The notes beneath the pieces are model-generated. The model saw only the letters and a list, made by a program, of their open reading frames with translations, was not told where the DNA came from and did not search any database. A stretch of 64,000 bases of DNA from G958295935 sp965224235 (GTDB lineage: Bacteria > Chloroflexota > Dehalococcoidia > Lucifugimonadales > Lucifugimonadaceae): contig CBDCYP010000002.1 in the NCBI GenBank assembly GCA_965224235.1, positions 1,054,001 through 1,118,000 of the forward strand, in the 5' to 3' direction. The position numbers and the translations under genes are program-made. Of this stretch, positions 8,267-23,700 are shown piece by piece; position 1 is the stretch's first letter, and each line of letters begins with the position of its first letter.

Positions 8267-9749
8267 CTAGTCTGCGGTCGCCCCGACGTTTTCGATTACA
8301 GGCCGTGCGTAGCCCCTGACCGTCGGCAGGCTTGAGTGGCCCATGAGGAATGTGTCGATGGACCTTGCGCAGGATCTGCCGGCCGCGATGGCGTATACCA
8401 CGATGGATTGGCCGCGTTGCATATCGCCGGCGGCAAACACGCCGTCCACGCTGGTCATCATCGACACGTCGGTCTTGACGTTTCCCCTACCGTCGTACTC
8501 AACACCGAGGTCGTCGAGCAGGCCGTGGCGCTGCGGATGAACGAACCCCATGGCGAGCAGGACAAGATCGGCCTTGATGACGAACTCACTGCCTGGCACT
8601 TCTGCCAACAGCGGCCGGCCTTCCGCGGTGGGCTGCCATTCGACCCGAACGCAATTCAATGAAGCAACCCGTCCGTCCTCGCCTGTGAAGCTCTTCGTGG
8701 ACACGTTGTAGTCACGCGTGCCGCCTTCCTCGTGCGCTGAAGAGATACGGAACACAGAGGGCCACTGCGGCCACGGGTTTTCGTTCTTGCGGCCGTCGGG
8801 AGGCCGTGGCATGATTTCGAACTGCATGATTCTGGCGGCGCGCTGCCGTATTGCCGTTCCGAGACAGTCGGCGCCGGTGTCCCCGCCGCCGATGATCACG
8901 ACATTCTTACCCTCAGCGGTGATGGTTTCTTCGAGCGAGAATTCCTGGCCGCGTCCCTTGCGGTTCTGCTGGGTCAGATATTCCATTGCGAAATGGATGC
9001 CGCGGAGTTCACGGCCGGGCGCCGGCAGGTCCCGAGGAATGGTCGAGCCGCCGGTCAGACACACTGCGTCGAACCCGGAGCGCAATTCGACCACCGTGAT
9101 ATCCGAGCCCACGTTCGTGTTGGTGCGAATCTCGACTCCCTCTGCAACCAGCTGTTCGACGCGGCGGTCTACGTGGCGCTTCTCCAGTTTGAAATCGGGG
9201 ATGCCAAGCGACAACAATCCCCCCACGTACTCGTCGCGCTCGAACAGTGTCACGTAGTGACCGGCGCGATTGAGTTGTTGCGATGCGGCCATGCCGGTGG
9301 GTCCCGATCCAATTACGGCGACCTTTTTGCCTGTGCGGTGGGATGGAGGTTCGGGCTTGATCCAGCCCTCTTGCCATGCGCGATCTACTATCGCTTTTTC
9401 GATCATCTCGATCGTGACGGCATCCTGGTTTATGGCGAGGGTGCAAGCCGGTTCGCAGGGGGCCGGGCATATACGGCCCGTGAATTCCGGGAAGTTGTTC
9501 GTGGCGTGCAGCCGTTCGATGGCAGAACGCCAGTCACCCTGGTAGATGAGGTCGTTCCACTCCGGGATGAGGTTGCCCAAGGGGCACCCGCTGTTGCAGA
9601 ACGGGACGCCGCAGTCCATGCAGCGGCCTGCCTGCCCCTGCGCTTCCGCGGTTGTCCACGGCACGTAGACCTCGCGCCAATCGCCGACGCGCACATCTAC
9701 CGGCCGGCGCTTCTGCGGCACGCGGCCCATTTCGAGGAACCCTCGCTCC

Positions 9750-9757
<8 letters not shown>
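8267..9757 (-). CDS. gltD: Glutamate synthase (NADPH) small subunit
   Basis: FAD- and Fe-S-containing beta subunit that passes electrons from NADPH to the GltB subunit for reductive synthesis of glutamate. The 496-residue protein has N-terminal cysteine clusters for 4Fe-4S centres (CMDCGVPFCNSGCP at about 46-59, then CPAPCEPAC near 98). The FAD dinucleotide fold follows (VAVIGSGPTGMAA, about 148), then the NADPH fold (VVIIGGGDTGADC, about 290), and a C-terminal FAD-contacting DMQRGQSIVVYAI segment. Its ATG overlaps the end of gltB by 8 bp, indicating translational coupling and roughly equal subunit output. Confidence 0.97.
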
Positions 9758-14375
<4,618 letters not shown>

Positions 14376-14432
14376 TTGGCAGCTAAGCAGGCTCCGGACG
14401 TGCCTTTAGATGAAAAGTGTCAAACGCGCCGG

Positions 14433-15794
14433 CTAGAGCCGTAAAAGGTACTCTTTAATCTCGAAGTCGGTTACGGCCTGCGAGTACCGTTCCCATTCGA
14501 TTCGTTTGTTTTGCAAGAAGCTGTCGACTACGTTGTCGCCAAGGGCATCTCGCACCAACTCGCTTTGCTCCGCAACCTTCAAGGCCTCGTCCAGTGTCGA
14601 CGGAAGCTTTTTGATTCCGTATTCGGCCCGTTCTGCATCACTCAGGTCGTAAACGCTTCCCTTGATGGGCTCAGGCAACGGATATCCGCGCTGGATACCG
14701 GCCAATCCGGCGGCAAGCATTACCGAGAAGGCGAGGTATGGGTTGCACGCAGCATCGGGGGCGCGGTACTCGACTCGCAGGCCGTGTTCCCTGCCGGTGC
14801 GGTACGCGGGCACCCGGATGAGGTCGCCCCATTGGCCCAAAGACCATGAAGAATAGATCGGGGCTTCAAGCCCCCTGACGAGGCGTTTGTAAGAGTTGAC
14901 CCATTGGTTGGTTATGGCGGTTATCTCGGAGGAGTGGCGCAGCAGGCCCGCGATGAACCGTCTGCCGGTTTCGGAGAGCTTCAGTTCGTCGTCGGCGTCA
15001 TAAAAGGCATTCTCGTCTCCCTTAAATAGCGACATGCTGGTGTGCATGCCGGAGCCGTGGCGGTTGTTGAACGGCCGCGGCATGAACGTTGCGTGGACGC
15101 CGCGCTGTGCGGCAATTTCCTTGACAACGAATCGGTAGGTAACGAGGGCGTCGCCCATGGCCAGAGCGTTCATATGGCGAATGTCGATCTCGTGCTGTCC
15201 GCCGGACACCTCGTGGTGGCTGTGCTTTACGGGGATGCCGAGGTCTTCAAGGGCCAGGACCGTCTCCCGCCTGAGATCGGAACCGGCGCCGTCCGTCGAG
15301 GTCTGGTCGAAGTATCCGGATTCGTCGATCGGCTGGAGGGTGTCCTTGTGGAGGTAGTAGTACTCGATCTCCGGGGCAAGGTAAAACGTAAAACCGAGGT
15401 CCGAAGCCTTGCCGATGTTTCTGCGCAGAACGTCTCTACAATCGACGGGCGCGGGCGAACCGTCGGGGCATTCGAGATCGCAGAACATTCGGGCGACGCC
15501 CTTTTCGGTGGGTCGCCAGGGGAGTAGTTGCCACGTTGAGGGGTCTGGCACCGCCACCATGTCGGTCTCTTCGGACCTAACGAGTCCGGCGATCGACGCT
15601 CCGTCGAACGATGCTCCGTTGCGGAGAACCTCTTCAAGTTCGTCGACGGTTATGGCGAACCCCTTCAGGGTTCCCAGAATGTCTGTGAACCAGAGTCGAA
15701 TGAACTTTACGTCGTGTTCATGGGCAGCGAAAAGGACAAACTGCTCTGCCTCTTCATCGAACCCCGACACCGGCATTTCAGGCGCCTTTGTCAT
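14433..15794 (-). CDS. Glutamine synthetase family protein (GSI-alpha-like), second GS of the window
   Basis: A 453-residue class-I glutamine synthetase homologue. I place the start at the ATG at 15794; the frame continues upstream to 15929 but that part has no GS similarity. GS landmarks include FIRLWFTDILGTLKGF, FDGASIAGL, KHSHHEVSGGQHEIDIR, HGSGMHTSMSLF, NSYKRLV and EYRAPDAACNPYLAF. Its C-terminus (DAERAEYGIKKLPSTLDEAL) resembles the short alpha-type GSI of Firmicutes, Chloroflexota and actinobacterial GlnA-like proteins rather than the glnA at 3550. Family members include true glutamine synthetases and gamma-glutamyl-amine ligases; the position directly upstream of gltB favours a real ammonium-assimilation role. 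The stop is 57 bp from the gltB start. Confidence 0.9.
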   Translation of the reverse strand: MTKAPEMPVSGFDEEAEQFVLFAAHEHDVKFIRLWFTDILGTLKGFAITVDELEEVLRNGASFDGASIAGLVRSEETDMVAVPDPSTWQLLPWRPTEKGVARMFCDLECPDGSPAPVDCRDVLRRNIGKASDLGFTFYLAPEIEYYYLHKDTLQPIDESGYFDQTSTDGAGSDLRRETVLALEDLGIPVKHSHHEVSGGQHEIDIRHMNALAMGDALVTYRFVVKEIAAQRGVHATFMPRPFNNRHGSGMHTSMSLFKGDENAFYDADDELKLSETGRRFIAGLLRHSSEITAITNQWVNSYKRLVRGLEAPIYSSWSLGQWGDLIRVPAYRTGREHGLRVEYRAPDAACNPYLAFSVMLAAGLAGIQRGYPLPEPIKGSVYDLSDAERAEYGIKKLPSTLDEALKVAEQSELVRDALGDNVVDSFLQNKRIEWERYSQAVTDFEIKEYLLRL

Positions 15795-15900
15795 CTGAAT
15801 CAAGAATGAGTCCGGGCATCGCAACGCCCTCGGATGTGCCCGGCTGGCGCCTGGTTCCGATCGGGGTCGATTTTGAGGACGCCCAAGGGCTAGGTTCGCA

Positions 15901-15929
15901 AGTTTGAAACATTGTGAAGTTTTTGTCAA
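15901..15929 (-). promoter_or_regulatory. Candidate promoter for the GS-gltB-gltD operon
   Basis: On the minus strand a consensus -35 TTGACA (15929-15924) is followed after 17 bp by CAAACT (15906-15901), a poor -10. The surrounding AT-rich tract contains GAAAC/GTTTC motifs of the kind seen in GlnR boxes, but the spacing is irregular. The start would give a leader of about 100 nt. Confidence 0.3.
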
Positions 15930-16047
15930 TCCAGTTTGAAAGCAGATGGACGACTACTATGCCGCTGCCACGCTGTTGACATCGTTGGCACGGCCCGGGC
16001 GAGCGATCCGTCGCTCTTGTAGCAGCGTGGCTGGCGCTGCCGCCGAT

Positions 16048-16725
16048 TCAGGCCGTGACCGACTCTGCGGCGCGGAAGCGGTAGCCGACGTTCCACACCG
16101 TTTCGATGAATCGATTGGGGGCGCTGTCGATCTTGGAGCGGAGCCGTCGAACGTGCACGTCTACCGTGCGGGTGCCGCCGAAGTAGTCGTAACCCCAAAC
16201 GCTCCGCAGCAGGGCCTCCCGGGTGAAAACCCGCCCGGGATTCGAGGCGAGGTACTCGAGGAGTTTGAATTCCTTATAAGTAAGGTTGATTATGCGGCCG
16301 GAAATTGAGACCTCGTAACGATCGCAATCGATCGTCAATTCGCCGCGGTTGATCAGGTTGGAGGCGGCGCCGACGCCGGCCCTCGATTCCGCGACCTGCA
16401 TTCGGATAATGAGTTCGGGGCCGCTGTACGGTGGAAAGCAGACCTCGAACTTTCCGATGGCCGGATCAACGCCGAATAGATCGACGTCCGGCAACAACGC
16501 GACGACCGGCACGCCCGTCTCAATGGCGCGGTAGACCCTGTGCGGGACGGCGGAGATGTCTCCGTCTCCGCACCAGACAAGCGCCACCGCCTGGCCGAGT
16601 TTCTGCAGTGAGGAGAGGTCGCCGTTCACGTCGACGAAGGTCGCGTCACGGGAATTCAACTTCAGGCCACTGACCACGCGTCGTGATTCGGGGGATCTGA
16701 ATCCGATCAGACAGATGGTCTTCAC
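16048..16725 (-). CDS. GlnR-like OmpR-family response regulator with atypical receiver
   Basis: A 225-residue transcription factor starting at a GTG. The C-terminal half (about 125-220) is an OmpR/PhoB winged helix with recognition-helix motif RTVDVHVRRLRSKI, preceded by NLTYKEFKLLEYLASNPGRV and WGYDYFGG. This matches actinobacterial GlnR closely as I recall that sequence. The N-terminal half has receiver-like hydrophobic strands (VALVWCGDG, VPVVALLPDV), but I see no canonical acidic pocket with a phosphorylatable Asp and the conserved Thr/Lys, again like GlnR, which works without a cognate kinase. No histidine kinase is nearby. It lies upstream of the GS-GOGAT genes on the same strand, so control of nitrogen assimilation is the natural inference. 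Confidence 0.8.
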   Translation of the reverse strand: MKTICLIGFRSPESRRVVSGLKLNSRDATFVDVNGDLSSLQKLGQAVALVWCGDGDISAVPHRVYRAIETGVPVVALLPDVDLFGVDPAIGKFEVCFPPYSGPELIIRMQVAESRAGVGAASNLINRGELTIDCDRYEVSISGRIINLTYKEFKLLEYLASNPGRVFTREALLRSVWGYDYFGGTRTVDVHVRRLRSKIDSAPNRFIETVWNVGYRFRAAESVTA

Positions 16726-17092
16726 TGGATGTTCCGGAATGTCCGTTCGCCCGCCGGCGTCAGAGTTTCTTAAAAGGGCCGGCGACGACCATCAGGAAGG
16801 CTGGCCGACCAAGGACACAAGTGGGCTCAAAGGGTACACGACGCCTCGTCAAGTTAAGCAACACCCCGCATCGGCAGTGACGGAGCAGGTTAGCATTTCC
16901 GGGCTGGCACCCCTTTTTGGCCCAATTGTCCGGGATGGGCCGCTGCTTCCTTAAAGCCGAGGGTGAGACAGGCGTTACCCGCAGATGCAAAGACTGTGGA
17001 GTAAATCACTCGACACAATCACGGGCAAGGTACTGGCGCACCGACCTAGCGTGACGTCGGCGCCTGACGGGGCCGCTTGTATGATTCCCAAC
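16726..17092. other. Intergenic region between the GlnR-like gene and the lipoprotein gene
   Basis: The region separates divergent genes, so both promoters should lie here. I see no consensus -35/-10 pair, no tRNA and no convincing small gene. The frame open from 16985 into the lipoprotein has no signal-peptide character before 17093 and is not used. Confidence 0.35.
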
Positions 17093-17467
17093 ATGAAACC
17101 CCTGATCGTGGTTGGCCTCATCCTGGCCAGTCAGTTGGTGGCTTGTCAGTCGACGGGGTTGCAACCCTGGAAATACCCATGCGAAGAATACCCTATGCCC
17201 GAGACCGAAATAACACGTGAATACGCCGAGGCGGTGGCCGACAAACACTGGAGGTTCCTTATTGACCACCCCGATGTCAACGGGTTCAATGTCCATAACC
17301 TGGTAGACGAGGACGGGAAAGAGACCAACCAGATCGGCATTATCTTGAGCGCGGGTGAACGGTCCGACCAGTCGGAGATACCCGAAGAGCAGCGCATAGG
17401 CGACTGTCTCGACGGCGTTCCCGTTCAGTGGGAAACGGGCATCTACCCTCGCCTCACTAAGGGGTGA
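17093..17467 (+). CDS. Small predicted lipoprotein of unknown function
   Basis: A 124-residue protein. The ATG at 17093 gives a clean lipoprotein signal peptide: MKPLIVVGLILASQL then VAC at the lipobox, Cys19. The mature part is acidic and soluble, has a segment KHWRFLIDHPDVNGFN, and three further cysteines (PCEEYP, GDCLDG, and the anchor). I do not recognise a family. Its TGA overlaps the GTG of the following protease gene (GTGA), so the two were translationally coupled and the lipoprotein may be an accessory or inhibitor of that protease; this is inference. The partner is now broken. Confidence 0.65.
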   Translation: MKPLIVVGLILASQLVACQSTGLQPWKYPCEEYPMPETEITREYAEAVADKHWRFLIDHPDVNGFNVHNLVDEDGKETNQIGIILSAGERSDQSEIPEEQRIGDCLDGVPVQWETGIYPRLTKG

Positions 17468-19025
17468 CTAATGGGAACGACGAACGAAAGCACAGCGAAC
17501 TTGTAAGCGGAATCTGGATTGCAAGCGGCCGGATAAAGCACGGTAGTCCGGATCGCATCGGCCGCGGGACTTTGACGGGCATTGCGCTTGATCTGTCCAG
17601 CCACAGAAAAGTCCTGGTGACCAACCTGCACGTCATGGCTGGCGCCCAACCTAAAGGGGACTACAAAGTACCGGACGGATGGGAGCAGATATACCAGCCT
17701 GATATCCCCGGTGACAGGCTGGTGGGTGTTAGACCGGACTACGAGCAGATGAGTGACATCAACTAAGTTGATCTTGCAATTCTGGACTTGGCGACAGTCG
17801 ATATATACATCGACCACGTTCTGCACGACTATCCTGCCCACACCAGCCGCAAAATCGTCCCGGGTACGGTTGCCCCTTACATTGGGCAGGAACTGGTCAT
17901 GATGGGCGCAGCCGCTGGTGAAGGCCGTGTGGCGGTTTCAGACGTGGGACAGAGGGAGTTGATTGCAGGCCGGCTGTTCCTCGACCTGGTGAAGTTGGAT
18001 TGCTCGGGCCGCAGAACTCAGGACGGCGATTCCGGCGCAGCCTGCTATGAGGTTGACGAAGATGGCAATTACCGGATGGTCTGCATATGTTTCGCCGAAC
18101 GAAGGAATGGCAGAGTGGGCTGGGCCTTTCCCGCCTCTTCCGCCGAAACCCTTAAAGGCATACGGTTTGGCAATACCCCGCCGACAGTTCGTGCAGGTTC
18201 CCCGTAGACCGTCGAAGGCGATGCGGTAACGCTGAGCGGTTCCGGCTACGACCCCGATTATGATGATCTGACCTATAGGTGGGAACCGTCGGCGGGTGTT
18301 GGCGGAGCGGGTATCAGTCTTTTGGGCGCAACGTCCAGGAGGGCGACGTTTACTGCGCCCGCAGGACCGGCGGCCTGTCGTTCAGGCTGACGGTTACCGA
18401 CGAATTTGGGGCGGTGGCCACCGACACGACCAGCGTGACGGTTAAAGCCAGGCCCCGCCCGCCGGTAGACCCGTAGGCGCCTGACTTGCCGCCCGTGGTG
18501 GAACCAGAGCCGTTTATTGAGACGTGGGGCGCCTGGACTCGCACCGGCAACGCTCGAGGCCAAGATGCTCAACGCAAGGTCGAGGAATCCCGCACCAGCA
18601 GTCTCGGCAACGTCCAGACCCGATGGGCGCCAAAGCCTGAAATCTGGAGCGCGTGGGCCGATACGGGGGATTACAGGGGCCGATTGGGTAATCGCGAGCA
18701 ACGCCAGACCCGCACATCGAACCAGGGCGGTTACCAGACACGCCGGGTTCCTGACCCTGACCCCGAGATTTGGGGCTCATGGCGAAATACCGGCCGTTAT
18801 CAGGGCTCTCGCGCGGCCCGTGAACGGGAAGAGATCCGTACTTCCAACTACGGCAATGTCGAAAGGCGTTGGGCGCCAGACCCCGAGCAGGAAATTTGTG
18901 GGAGCTGGGGAGACACCGGCCGGACGCGCTATGTCGAGTCGCTCCACGAGTGGGAGAAGGAACAGCGTCGAACGTCCAACTTCGGCAATGTTGAGACTAG
19001 GTGGGTGTACTCCCACACTAGTTAG
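17464..19025 (+). pseudogene. Decayed modular protein: trypsin-fold protease + PKD-like domain + tandem W/RTSN repeats, three in-frame stops and one frameshift
   Basis: Reading through the lesions gives one coherent protein. The trypsin-like part has His in VLVTNLHVMAG, Asp in VDLAILDLA and Ser in DGDSGAAC. A PKD/Ig-like domain follows (VEGDAVTLSGSGYDPDYDDL ... FRLTVTDEFGAVATDTTSVT), then about four tandem repeats of roughly 45 residues (W-x-TG-x-RG ... RTSNxGNVxTRW). Lesions: TAA at 17764 between the His and Asp segments, TAG at 18205 at the protease/PKD junction, loss of one base near 18374 inside the PKD domain, and TAG at 18474 before the repeats. Each stop is one C-to-T change from CAA or CAG. 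The genome uses TAG and TAA as normal stops, so recoding is unlikely. The GTG start overlaps the lipoprotein stop. Confidence 0.8.
18486..19022 (+). repeat. Four tandem ~45-residue Trp/RTSN-rich protein repeats
   Basis: Within the decayed protease the repeats read: WGAWTRTGNARG ... RTSSLGNVQTRW, WSAWADTGDYRG ... RTSNQGGYQTRR, WGSWRNTGRYQG ... RTSNYGNVERRW, and a last unit CGSWGDTGRTRY ... RTSNFGNVETRW. The spacing of two Trp, a Gly and the Arg-Thr-Ser recalls thrombospondin-type modules but without the cysteines. Probably a secreted adhesion or substrate-binding stalk. Confidence 0.7.
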
Positions 19026-19499
19026 CAGCCTTCGAAGCGCCACATGTCGAGTCAGGCGGCACACCGCCCACGTCTTTCAGGCGTTGGCAGGCGTCAGCCA
19101 GTTCCTCTCCGGTAAATAATTTCCCCTAATCCCTCTCAAGGACAATCGCTTCGATTGTCAGATCAAGACGGCGCAAAGTCCACAACCGGTCAAACCCGGT
19201 CTGTGGTTCGCCGGGGCGGAGCAGTTTCGTGTTGCGGCCAGGAAGCCGCCGTCGCTTCCCATTTATACGAAGGCAGTAGGGTAGTAACCCACCACCTTTG
19301 AGCAATTTATAGCTTGGCGTATCCGTTCCTCAAAGCGGTCTGTCACATCGTCCATTTTGCCCCTGATTTCATGCTGCCCGGTCGCCGGTACACAAGGAAA
19401 CCGCCGCGCCGACCAGGCAGTTGCCGGGCGTTACAGCAATCGCCGTTGCTGGTCCAGATTGGGGGGACTTTTGCACTTCTCTTTTCGTTACGATACTCG
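19026..19499. other. Non-coding stretch before the ribosomal operon
   Basis: About 470 bp with no convincing gene. Between about 19160 and 19290 one frame reads PVKPGLWFAGAEQF and RKPPSLPIYTKAVG and then a TAG inside GGGTAGTAAC. This recalls the 3' end and right end of IS200/IS605 TnpB elements, but the similarity is from memory and the hairpin expected at such an end is poor. I treat it as a possible relic only. Confidence 0.3.
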
Positions 19500-19529
19500 T
19501 TGACTACTTAGGGCGCGACTTCATATAAT
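19500..19529 (+). promoter_or_regulatory. Promoter of the ribosomal-protein supercluster
   Basis: TTGACT (19500-19505), an 18-bp spacer and a perfect TATAAT (19524-19529). This is the best sigma-70-type promoter in the window. Transcription would start near 19536, leaving a leader of about 80 nt to the GTG of rpsL. No comparable promoter was seen within the 21 kb downstream. Confidence 0.65.
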
Positions 19530-19617
19530 CGCTGTTTGCGGCTTTGGCAGATCGTGCCCGCGTCGTCTATTTATTATTTGTCAGTGCGGCCGGAGATAAT
19601 CGCGGCCGGAGCGTATC

Positions 19618-20037
19618 GTGCCCACAATAAATCAACTAGTGCGCAAACGGCGCAGCAAGTCGCGGAAGAAGCCCAAGACACCGGCGCTACGGTTCACGCT
19701 GAACTCTATTGAGAACAGAATGACCCGGGGCAGGAAGGGCAGTCCGCAGAAACGCGGCGTATGCCTGAACGTGCGCACAGTGACGCCGAAGAAGCCGAAT
19801 TCGGCCCTTCGCAAGGTAGCGAGGGTACGTTTGACGAACGGTCTGGAAGTGACGGCGTACATTCCGGGCGAGGGCCACAACCTGCAAGAGCACTCGGTGG
19901 TTTTGATTCGCGGCGGGAGAGTACGAGACCTGCCGGGTGTCCGATATCACGTAGTCAGAGGGACGCTCGACACGTCGGGCGTGCCCGACCGCCGACAGGG
20001 ACGCAGCAAGTACGGATCGAGCCGGACCGGATCATAA
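19618..20037 (+). CDS. rpsL: 30S ribosomal protein S12
   Basis: Decoding-centre protein of the small subunit. The GTG at 19618 with GGAG six bases upstream gives the standard MPTINQLVRK start. At 139 residues it is longer than proteobacterial S12 because of an insert of about 14 residues (around 26-39, FTLNSIENRMTRGR) before KGSPQKRGVC; an insert at this place is known in Gram-positive-type S12. TPKKPNSALRK keeps both lysines of the first streptomycin loop. The second loop reads GGRVRDLPGVRY, with Arg103 (codon CGA at 19924) where most bacteria have Lys (Lys88 in Mycobacterium tuberculosis numbering). First gene of the cluster, followed by rpsG after 75 bp. Confidence 0.98.
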   Translation: MPTINQLVRKRRSKSRKKPKTPALRFTLNSIENRMTRGRKGSPQKRGVCLNVRTVTPKKPNSALRKVARVRLTNGLEVTAYIPGEGHNLQEHSVVLIRGGRVRDLPGVRYHVVRGTLDTSGVPDRRQGRSKYGSSRTGS

Positions 20038-20112
20038 TCCAGAGGATTACTTAGACGCCGCCTGTTCGGACCTCGGGCAGGCGGCTAAGTTTGCCCGATT
20101 GGGAACCAGAAC

Positions 20113-20583
20113 ATGTCAAGGCGTAGGCGCGCAACACAAAGGGAGATCGCTCCCGACCCAAAATTTGGCAGCACGGAGTTGGCCAAATTCATCAATCGCC
20201 TCATGATGGGTGGCAAAAAGTCCGTGGCCCGGCGCGCGATGTATTCGGCGCTTGACCGCCTGGAGTCGGAGACCAACCGGCCCGGCCTTGAGGTTTTTCA
20301 GCAGGCGATACGTAATGCCACGCCGGCTTTGGAAGTCAAGCCGAGACGAGTTGGCGGCGCGACGTACCAGGTGCCCGTTGAAGTACGGCCCGAGCGGCGG
20401 TCGGCCCTTGCGCACCGGTGGATCATCCAAGTGGTGCGATCACGCTCCGGCAGGCCAGTGTCAGAACGACTATTTCAGGAATTGCTTGAAGCATCGAGGG
20501 GTCAAGGCTCCGCCACCAGACGCAGAGAAGAACTACACAGGATGGCGGACGCTAACCGCGCATTCGCCCACTACCGCTGGTAA
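20113..20583 (+). CDS. rpsG: 30S ribosomal protein S7
   Basis: Primary 16S rRNA 3'-domain binder that lies near the exit site. The 156 residues are of normal length and begin SRRRRATQREIAPDPKFGS. The RNA-binding helices are recognisable (AKFINRLMMGGKKSVA, TPALEVKPRRVGGATYQVP, RRREELHRMADANRAFAHYRW). It sits between rpsL and fusA, the classical str order. In other bacteria S7 represses its own operon by binding the rpsL-rpsG gap; here the 75-bp gap contains a short GC-rich inverted repeat around GCCGCCTGTTCGGACC, but no such control can be shown. Confidence 0.98.
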   Translation: MSRRRRATQREIAPDPKFGSTELAKFINRLMMGGKKSVARRAMYSALDRLESETNRPGLEVFQQAIRNATPALEVKPRRVGGATYQVPVEVRPERRSALAHRWIIQVVRSRSGRPVSERLFQELLEASRGQGSATRRREELHRMADANRAFAHYRW

Positions 20584-20653
20584 AAAACCACCAGCGGAAT
20601 TATCAAGGAGAAGGCCGTCGGGCCCTCGAAATCCCGGCGATAAGCCTGCACGA

Positions 20654-22741
<2,088 letters not shown>

Positions 22742-22745
22742 CCAA

Positions 22746-23054
22746 GTGCCCGGACAGAAGATTAGAATCGTATTGAAGGCCTTCGATCACCGCGTGCTTG
22801 ACGTGTCGGCGCAGCAAATTCTTGACGCTGCCGAACGCACAGGCGCCCAGATAACCGGCCCGGTCCCGTTGCCGACGGCGATCCGCCGTTTCTGTGTAAT
22901 ACGAAGCCCGCACATCGACAAGGATTCCAGAGAGCACTTCGAACTGCGCGTTCACAAGAGACTGATCGACATATTGGAACCGAGTTCCAAGACGATCGAT
23001 TCGCTCACTCGTCTTAACGTGCCGGCCGGTGTGGATATTGCGATAAAGCTGTAG
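22746..23054 (+). CDS. rpsJ: 30S ribosomal protein S10
   Basis: Small-subunit head protein, also the NusE subunit of antitermination complexes. I use the GTG at 22746, four bases after the fusA stop, giving 102 residues (MPGQKIRIVLKAFDHRVLD). Upstream in-frame codons belong to the fusA region. Family features: GPVPLPTAIRRFCVIRSPH and the RVHKRLIDILEPSSKTIDSL loop. Close packing with fusA fuses the str and S10 operons into one unit. Confidence 0.97.
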   Translation: MPGQKIRIVLKAFDHRVLDVSAQQILDAAERTGAQITGPVPLPTAIRRFCVIRSPHIDKDSREHFELRVHKRLIDILEPSSKTIDSLTRLNVPAGVDIAIKL

Positions 23055-23073
23055 GAAACGAGACCTCGAACAG

Positions 23074-23700
23074 ATGGGGATTCAAGGCCTGCTTGGCCGC
23101 AAAATAGGCATGACCACCTACTATCGCGAGGACGGTGGAGCAATCGCCGTGACCGCGGTCGAGGTCGGCCCGTGTGTCGTCACGCAGGTCAAGACCCAGA
23201 CCCGCGACGGTTACGAGGCCGTGCAAGTGGGGTTCCTTCAGGCCACGGCGTTGAACAAACCTCTGGCCGGTCACCTCGAACGATCGGGCGGCAAGTTCCG
23301 TCATCTGCAGGAATTCAAGGCGTCGGACCTGGGGGAATTTGAAGTAGGGCAGGAGATCAAGGCCGATGTGTTCGAAGCGGGCGAAAAGATAAAGGTCGTT
23401 GGCCGTTCGAAGGGCAAGGGTTTCGCCGGAAGCGTAAAACGCCATGGGTTCAAGGGCGGGCCCAAGACGCATGGCCAGTCAGACCGGCACCGCTCCCCGG
23501 GCTCCATTGGGGCGGGAACGTCTCCCGGTCGCGTATGGCCCGGTACCCGAATGTCGGGCCACATGGGCAATTCCAGGGTCTCATTGCGCGGACTTACGAT
23601 TGTCCTCGCCGATGTGGAGCGAAATCTGATCCTGGTGAAGGGCGCCGTTCCGGGACCGAAGAACGGAATCGTGCAGATCCAGAAACAGGGACCGAGTTAG
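23074..23700 (+). CDS. rplC: 50S ribosomal protein L3
   Basis: Early-assembly 23S rRNA binder close to the peptidyl-transferase centre. The 208 residues include the start MGIQGLLGRKIGMTTYYRED, the central extension GSVKRHGFKGGPKTHGQSDR that reaches to the active site, and GTRMSGHMGN. The Gln in GGPKTHGQ is the residue methylated by PrmB in some bacteria. The stop codon TAG overlaps the GTG of rplD by one base. Confidence 0.98.
   Translation: MGIQGLLGRKIGMTTYYREDGGAIAVTAVEVGPCVVTQVKTQTRDGYEAVQVGFLQATALNKPLAGHLERSGGKFRHLQEFKASDLGEFEVGQEIKADVFEAGEKIKVVGRSKGKGFAGSVKRHGFKGGPKTHGQSDRHRSPGSIGAGTSPGRVWPGTRMSGHMGNSRVSLRGLTIVLADVERNLILVKGAVPGPKNGIVQIQKQGPS

Noticed and set aside
15797..15929. Extended N-terminus of the second glutamine synthetase
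   Set aside because: The extra 45 residues are unlike the family and overlap the AT-rich likely promoter.
17464..19025. Stop-codon recoding (TAA/TAG read as Gln) as a general feature
   Set aside because: Ordinary genes throughout the window end in TAA, TAG and TGA, prfA with a normal PxT motif is present, and the gene also carries a frameshift; decay is simpler.
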